Assembly (NCBI GenBank): GCA_023055355.1
Contig: JALJCS010000053.1
Coordinates: 1,932,501 to 1,996,500, forward strand
DNA length: 64,000 nt
Source of the DNA: Agelaius tricolor
Lineage: Eukaryota > Chordata > Aves > Passeriformes > Icteridae
Reading direction: 5' to 3'
Below, one piece after another: positions 60,491 through 64,000 of the stretch (its first letter is position 1; the number at the start of each line of letters is the position of its first letter). Made by a program: the position numbers and the translations under genes. A model generated the notes under the pieces. The model was not told where the DNA came from, ran no database searches, and worked only from the letters and a program-made list of their open reading frames with translations.

Positions 60491-61228
60491 ACAAGCTCCC
60501 ATGGAGGCACAGGTACATGGGAGACTAAAGTACAGCCCAAAATGATTAAATCTCTAACTACAATACACCTGTGGAAATAAGGAATGGGGGAAATAAGGAA
60601 TGCAAAGAAGATGCAGTCCTACTATAGAGACTTTCTGTAGCTGCCTAAGAGTATTTGTTATCAATTTTAATGGTATATGACATTTTTTCTTTGCATGTGC
60701 CAAAGGGCATTTTCTGCAGGTCTTGGTCATATTGTGGACATTTTGCATTTAAAACAATATTAGACAGCTGTGCTGAGACTACAGATAAATTCTAGATATC
60801 TGGTTTTAAATTATAGAATATTTAGATATTCTAAACTATAGATATCTAAATTCTAGATACCTGGTTATCACAGACTTGATGAGCATTCATATACAATCCT
60901 GGAGCAGCCCAGAAGAGCAAAGACAAAAACTTAGGCAAAAGCGATTCTTGGTTTAGATGGCTTAAAATAACAAAATGTGGAGAATATGAAAGCTTTTTTA
61001 ATATTACTTTTCCTAGATGGAAACTATAGAGTCTGTGATCTAAAATGTCTCCTACAATCCATAGCTGCTTACCAAGAGCACAAATATTAGCCAAAGGAAT
61101 AAATCATGCTGCACATAGATAATCAAGAGATTTCATAATGTGGCCTAAACAATAACAAATCTTTGATATTGAACTGCATTGCTGCTGCCTCAGCAACCTC
61201 CAGATGAATGAGTAGAATAATTCACTGA

Positions 61229-61523
61229 TGCTGTTGAGTCAGAGATGGAATGAAAGACTCCAGTCTTCAGAAGCTGGATCAGAAGGCAATTGAATCAAGG
61301 GAGTGTGTCTTTTATAATGTGACTCACTAAGGCGAGACTTGGTTGGTCTCAAAGTAAAAACCTCTCACACTATTGGTGAACTATGAATAGCACACTCTGG
61401 AGAACCATATCTATAAACAACGGTTACAGAAGGAGAGATAATAATTGTTTTAATTCTTTTCCCAGGCTTGGCCTGGGAGAAATTCTCTCTGTTCTTTCTT
61501 GGACTGAACTGAGGATATTCACA
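61229..61523 (-). mobile_element. 3' LTR of ERVK fragment B with polypurine tract
   Basis: On the minus strand a purine run AAAAAGGGGGAA (plus 61,525-61,536) lies immediately before TGTGAATATCC at 61,523. This is the polypurine tract/3' LTR junction. The LTR has ATTATAAAAGAC (TATA) near 61,312 and ends ACTCAACAGCA near 61,229. Related to the LTR at 56.8 kb. Confidence 0.7.
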
Positions 61524-61825
61524 ATTCCCCCTTTTTGTTTAGAGGAGGAGGCGGTGTTTGTTTGATCCTGTGGGATCCCTTGCAGGAAAGAGAATAAACA
61601 CAGCTCCAGAGCTTTATCAGTTATCGTTCAAAACCTCAATCAGACATTGGCTCAGAATGGTCAAAGAGATCTCATACTTATTCTATTACATTCCATAAAC
61701 TTTAACTATTAATTCCAAAAGTCAGTTACCAACTTTTAGTATAGCAACATTGTTAATCTGCTGATAACACTGGGAGTCTAACTCATCAACAATCTGTTTC
61801 TGGAAACAAAGAAAAGAGAAAATGT

Positions 61826-62549
61826 TCATTCCCCACTTGTAGAGGGCTCAGCTTGTTGATGGTCAGTGTCTTGATCATCATTCACAGACTGATGATTGAT
61901 GGTCAGCACTTTGGCCACTGCTTGAAGGTTGCCTGCTGGCCACATTCTGTTTCTGATGTTGCAAGTCAGGGTGAACACTCCTTGCATGTATCCATCGTAC
62001 CCCGGTACCTGCGGAGACATATGCATACCCGCGGCCTCAGGCGATAAGGTGGCACGGGCCCTCCCACTTCTTGGTGGCAAGGTCCCATATCCAGACCTTG
62101 GCTCCAGGCAGGTGCGTCTCACCTGCTGAATTCAACGAGAGAAAATGGTTCAGAATTACAGGAATCTCTGAATTCTTTGGCACTGTAAGGTGATTAATTG
62201 GATATAAAGCTTTTTCTAGTCGACTGTGTGAAGTCTCTCCCAGCATTCCCCTTTTATATTTTTCCAGAACATGCTTCAAGTGCATGAGTGTGTTCAACAA
62301 TAGCTTGACCAATTGGTGAATGCAAAATACCAAGTTTGTGTGAGACTCCCCATAAGCATAAAAACTAACGTGTTTTCTTGTGAGACAAGGCAGGGCCATT
62401 GTCAGTTTCCACAGAAGAAGGTATCCCCAATGTGGGAACTCGGCACATCACTCTGGATGTCCACAGTTGCCAGGGGAACCCTTGGGGGTCTCGGAAATCC
62501 TGCAATGTTGCCAAGAGTGCTTGGTGGCTTGATTTTGATCCATCCATAG
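61826..62549 (-). pseudogene. ERVK integrase (broken)
   Basis: Minus-strand frames show the catalytic-core block ETDNGPA, a helix with HLKHVLEKYKRGM, INHLTVPKNSEIPVILNHFL, and the C-terminal KVWIWDLATKKWEGPCHLIA. A frameshift near 62,365-62,400 separates the core from the rest. The order integrase, then polypurine tract and LTR, with no envelope gene recognised, shows a deletion of env. Confidence 0.85.
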
Positions 62550-62595
62550 AAGTGACAGCAGTTTGAGGACAAGAGAATCACTTTAGAGTGAAGGG

Positions 62596-63048
62596 TGTAA
62601 CAGGGACACATTTATAGGGTGAAATATAAACTTCAAGGTTTTTGGTACAGGGGGGTTATGGAGACAAGATGGAGGGATCAGGGTGTGTCTCGTCCTTCTT
62701 TCTTCTTCTTGTCTTCCATCTTCTGTGGTGATGTTGGCACTTGGGGATTGGTTTATGGTGAAGGTGCACTTGCCAACATGGGTGAAAAGCATTGGAAAAT
62801 AAAGGTAAATATCATGTACGTAGATTTTAGTATAAAAAGACATGACCGTCCCGTGGGTGGTCAGAGTGCCCTTGGCTGCCTTGCAGATCAGACCTCTGTT
62901 GGGCAGACAGAAAATTTTGCAGATAAGGAACAATAAACAATCTGAAGATCGAAAAGCTGAAGAGTCCAGACTCGTCCTTTGAAACGCGTGCCACCCAAGA
63001 ACCACCCTACCCGTGTCCGGGCAGAGACAGACAGCCGGACCGGACACA
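62596..63048 (+). mobile_element. Solo LTR, plus orientation
   Basis: 453 bp beginning TGTAACAGGG and ending GGACACA. TATAAAAAG is at 62,831-62,839 and AATAAA at 62,932-62,937, in correct order. The flanks (AAGGG and GTTTC) do not form a target-site duplication. The 3' end coincides with the start of the 954-bp inverted repeat. Confidence 0.75.
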
Positions 63049-64000
63049 GTTTCTTTCATTCTCCACTACTACTTGTGTAAGTCAACATAAACACCTGTGT
63101 ATACAGAGCCATATAGCTCTAGGCTGAAAGAGAGCTCACCCAAGTTCTGCTACCACAGGCACTGCAGACTGTGCTGGCCAGGAAACATCCCAAGAGATTT
63201 CCTCTGCTCTCACACTTTTCAATATTTTTTAACCAATTAAAGCTTTCTACAGCCATTCAAAAGTTGAAAACAAAGATTATCCACTATAAATGATACACTT
63301 GAACTTCTTGACAGGAGTCTTAGAGATCCAACTGACTCACTGAAGTGGAAAACAATGTTTTCATAATAATATCAGTGTATATAGAAAAGCCATCTTTTCT
63401 AGACCTGCTGGATATCTTTTCCTACACTCACCCCAGCCACTGCTGCAGGCTGGACCTAACCATAACTATGATTTTCAAAATTTATGGTTTGGCAAATAAT
63501 CTGTAACAGGCCAGTTATTATCTGTACCATTCACGATACCTTTGGTTACTGATATGGGCCGGTTATTAATGGACTGCCAGGTTCTGAACCTTTAGTTTGG
63601 TTTGGCACATTGCACCAGATTTTCTGCTGACTGAAAAATGCAGGGAATGTAAACTGCGAGTTGTACTGAGGCTGTCTACTGCCATTTTGCAATGGCTTTA
63701 AAAGGAAACTTAGGCTTTTTTCCCTGTCTCAAGTGCATTTACTGGCTGTCTGAAATCTTCCCTTGCTATCCCTTCTGGAAAATCTTCTCTCCTGCCGCAT
63801 TGCTCTTCATTCAAAATGCTTTTGAGTTCTTGAATTCTCAACTACCAAGTGATAGGACAGCAGTTAAAGGAAGTTAGGAAAGACTACCATGGTCTTGAAG
63901 GCTGTTCACTGTTCTGTTCTGCTTTTTATAGGTGAATATCTTCTATTAATGCTACATGGAATTAGAAAGCATTTAACACACATAAAAATGGATTAATACA
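63047..64000 (+). repeat. Inverted-repeat arm, copy 2 (partner 21991-22944)
   Basis: This matches the reverse complement of 21,991-22,944 base for base apart from a few substitutions (for example near 63,541, 63,559, 63,891 and 63,950). The match reaches the last base of the window, so the true arm is longer. Confidence 0.92.

Overview
The window reads as a songbird (passerine) genome segment. It holds spliced vertebrate-type genes with long introns, a near-full-length CR1 LINE (the dominant avian LINE), several solo LTRs, two deleted ERVK-type proviruses, and a PAK-family kinase of the kind known to be greatly expanded in songbirds. One gene is a copy of CCDC171. Human CCDC171 lies on 9p22, which corresponds to the avian Z chromosome. 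The copy here is damaged and the region is rich in retroelements, so a degenerating W-linked or duplicated copy is a reasonable inference, but the sequence alone does not prove it.

Layout. 1-6 kb: retroelement remnants, LTRs, GC-rich patches and a long hairpin. 6.25-13.15 kb, minus strand: seven exons of a PAK-like serine/threonine kinase domain. All intron phases match and there is no stop codon. A 260-bp direct repeat lies outside each end (about 1.96 and 13.56 kb). 14.2-42.8 kb, plus strand: fifteen exons of CCDC171, a long coiled-coil protein. The first exons and two internal blocks were not found, and one exon carries an in-frame TAG. 42.7-54.7 kb: a tandem array of about twelve short phase-1/phase-1 exons, each in a related unit of roughly 0.6-1 kb, encoding a Pro/Ala-rich segment with a conserved FQP..SPQAARTP core. 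A 4.1-kb CR1 element interrupts the array. Two further exons (51.7 and 55.1 kb) carry a different R-T/S-Y-T-V-S-G repeat, and the second ends in a stop followed by poly(A) signals.

55.9-64 kb: retroelement-dominated. It contains two minus-strand ERVK fragments (gag end/dUTPase/protease/truncated RT joined to an LTR; integrase plus PPT plus LTR), a plus-strand solo-type LTR, and finally 954 bp that is a near-identical inverted copy of 21,991-22,944 and continues past the window end.

The most interesting structure is the exon array. Serial duplication of one symmetric exon appears to have grown a proline/alanine-rich C-terminal tail on a CCDC171-like coiled-coil protein. Several units now have broken splice sites and the two RTYTVSG exons have frameshifts. 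This fits relaxed constraint after the upstream nonsense mutation. An intact ortholog elsewhere in the same genome would be the key comparison.
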